Positions 4,319 through 5,336 of a DNA stretch of 5,336 bases are shown piece after piece. The DNA is from Bacillota bacterium (GTDB lineage: Bacteria; Bacillota; Clostridia; Christensenellales; Aristaeellaceae): assembly GCA_023391725.1 (NCBI GenBank), contig JAEWAH010000146.1, positions 1-5,336 of the forward strand. Direction: 5' to 3'. A program made the position numbers and the translations under genes. The first letter of the stretch is position 1. Each line of letters opens with the position of its first letter. Under the pieces are notes generated by a model. That model was not told the DNA's origin and did no database searches. It saw only the letters and a program-made list of their open reading frames with translations.

Positions 4319-5336
4319 TTAAAACTCCCCCGCCTCAGCCACGGGCGTTTCCCCTGCCTCGCTGCTCACATACTGTATCCCGGTTCCGTCGCCAAAGAAG
4401 GACAGCTGCCCATCCGCTTCCACCCGGGCTTGGCCATCTTTGGCCATATACCGGATGCTGCGGGTGGTGTTGGTGCGCTGCACCGTGTCCACCGGCCCGC
4501 TGTAGCGTTCGGAGAAAACTTCCCCATTATCGCCCAGGAACAGCACGCTTTCACCCTGGATGCCCAGCGCAAGGCGGTTATCGGACGTAAACATAAGCAC
4601 GGGCACGTCCCGGATATACGTCTTTTCCTGGGCGCTGCCGATATCCAGCACATGCACCCTGCCGCCCGCCCTAAAGGCCGCCTGGGTCCCATCGGCGGAA
4701 AGGTCAAAGCAGGTGGCTGTCTCCGAGCCGCTCAATGCCGCTACCTTTCCGGTGCGCGTATCCAGCAGCTTCAAAGGCCCCGTGGTGCGCATCGTCGTCT
4801 CGTTCCAGTGGGCCAGCAGCATCAGGCTGCCGTCGGCGCTGGGCAGGGCCACCAGGCGCAGCGCCCCATAGGCGCCCTGCAAAAGGATCACCCTGTCGGC
4901 TTCAAACACGCCGCCCACGGGGGAAAAGTGAACGAGCCTGCTTCCAAACAGAGCCCAGCCTTCCCCGCTTTGGCGGCTGAACTGGACGATCACGGCAAGA
5001 TCGTCAAAGTCCGGGGCCTTTTGGATATCTCCCTCCGGCGCGGTGTCCACAGCGGAAGCAAGGCCGCTTTCCAAAAGGTTATCCAGCTCCCCTTCACCGA
5101 TCGACGCTCCCTTGATGGTCCCCTTCATCCCGCCGTCCGTCATGTTGAGCAAAAGCCCAGCCCCTGCGGGGAATTCTCCATAGCCCCCAGGAAGCATGCC
5201 CAGCATCAGCGCGGTTTGATCGTCAATACCATCATCATCGCTGTCTGAATAGCTGGGATTCGTGCCCAAAAAGGCTTCCCAGTCATCGGGCAGGCCATCG
5301 CCGTCGGCATCGGCCACCGTCACCGCGGCGCTTTGA
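4319..5336 (-). CDS. Ca-loop (TSP3-like) protein with beta-rich, propeller-like C-terminal region; N-terminus beyond window
   Basis: The frame is open from the window edge to a TAA at 4319-4321, giving 338 complete visible codons. A GTG at 5321-5323 is probably an internal Val, since the frame continues upstream (QSAA) and no ribosome binding site is visible. Near the visible start are two acidic loops, DADGDGLPDDWE (5276-5311) and DSDDDGIDD (5219-5245), joined by FLGTNPSYS. This is the DxDxDG...GTNP pattern of thrombospondin-type-3-like Ca-binding repeats, common in secreted and surface proteins. Beyond them is a linker rich in Gly and Asp, then strands such as GWALFGSRLVHFS, GSLMLLAHW, LKLLDTRTGKVAAL, FDLSADGTQAAFRAGGRVHVLDI and SVLFLGDNGEV, which repeat the blade rhythm of a beta-propeller. 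The tail is acidic with no sortase motif or membrane anchor. A signal peptide would be in the missing part. No enzyme motif is seen, so an extracellular binding or structural role is inferred. Confidence 0.85.
   Translation of the reverse strand, partial: QSAAVTVADADGDGLPDDWEAFLGTNPSYSDSDDDGIDDQTALMLGMLPGGYGEFPAGAGLLLNMTDGGMKGTIKGASIGEGELDNLLESGLASAVDTAPEGDIQKAPDFDDLAVIVQFSRQSGEGWALFGSRLVHFSPVGGVFEADRVILLQGAYGALRLVALPSADGSLMLLAHWNETTMRTTGPLKLLDTRTGKVAALSGSETATCFDLSADGTQAAFRAGGRVHVLDIGSAQEKTYIRDVPVLMFTSDNRLALGIQGESVLFLGDNGEVFSERYSGPVDTVQRTNTTRSIRYMAKDGQARVEADGQLSFFGDGTGIQYVSSEAGETPVAEAGEF

Noticed and set aside
4430..5248. Long + strand frame opposite the Ca-loop protein
   Set aside because: The minus-strand reading has clear DxDxDG/GTNP motifs and a terminator after its stop; the + strand frame is its shadow.

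Overview
The window looks like chromosome from a fairly GC-rich Clostridia-type Firmicute. The signs are strong AGGAGG-like ribosome binding sites, sigma-A-like promoters, a SAM-I (S-box) riboswitch on metK, a DegV-family fatty-acid-binding protein, a CE7 acetyl esterase, and C/T-rich hairpin repeats between genes. The genus cannot be read from sequence alone; a gut anaerobe is a guess.

Layout, left to right. (1) 1-165: the C-terminal end of an unrecognised + strand gene, followed by a repeat hairpin (212-258) and a strong intrinsic terminator (353-397). (2) 396-1364, minus strand: a complete carbohydrate-esterase-family-7 acetyl esterase (acetyl xylan esterase / cephalosporin-C deacetylase type) with a GTG start and its own promoter. 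(3) 1554-2429, plus strand: a complete DegV-family lipid-binding protein transcribed divergently from the esterase; both promoters are visible in the 189-bp gap. (4) 2430-2642: a gap with no credible gene, full of palindromes and AGCG/GCGA motifs. (5) 2643-2876: a near-consensus promoter, a complete SAM-I aptamer and an intrinsic terminator, controlling (6) metK (2877-4061), S-adenosylmethionine synthetase. (7) 4062-4318: the gap between convergent genes, holding a degenerate 30-bp tandem duplication, two opposed copies of the intergenic hairpin repeat, and a perfect 12-bp-stem terminator for the minus-strand gene. (8) 4319-5336, minus strand: the C-terminal part of a larger protein with two Ca-binding DxDxDG loops followed by a beta-rich, propeller-like region; its start lies beyond the window.

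How the genes relate. They look like separate transcription units rather than one pathway. The best-supported regulatory circuit is SAM feedback on metK: the product of MetK binds the leader and favours termination. The DegV protein probably hands fatty acids to a FakA-type kinase encoded elsewhere, and the esterase removes acetyl groups from imported small substrates in the cytoplasm. I found no new multi-gene system; the most unusual material is in the intergenic repeats and the structured 2430-2640 segment.
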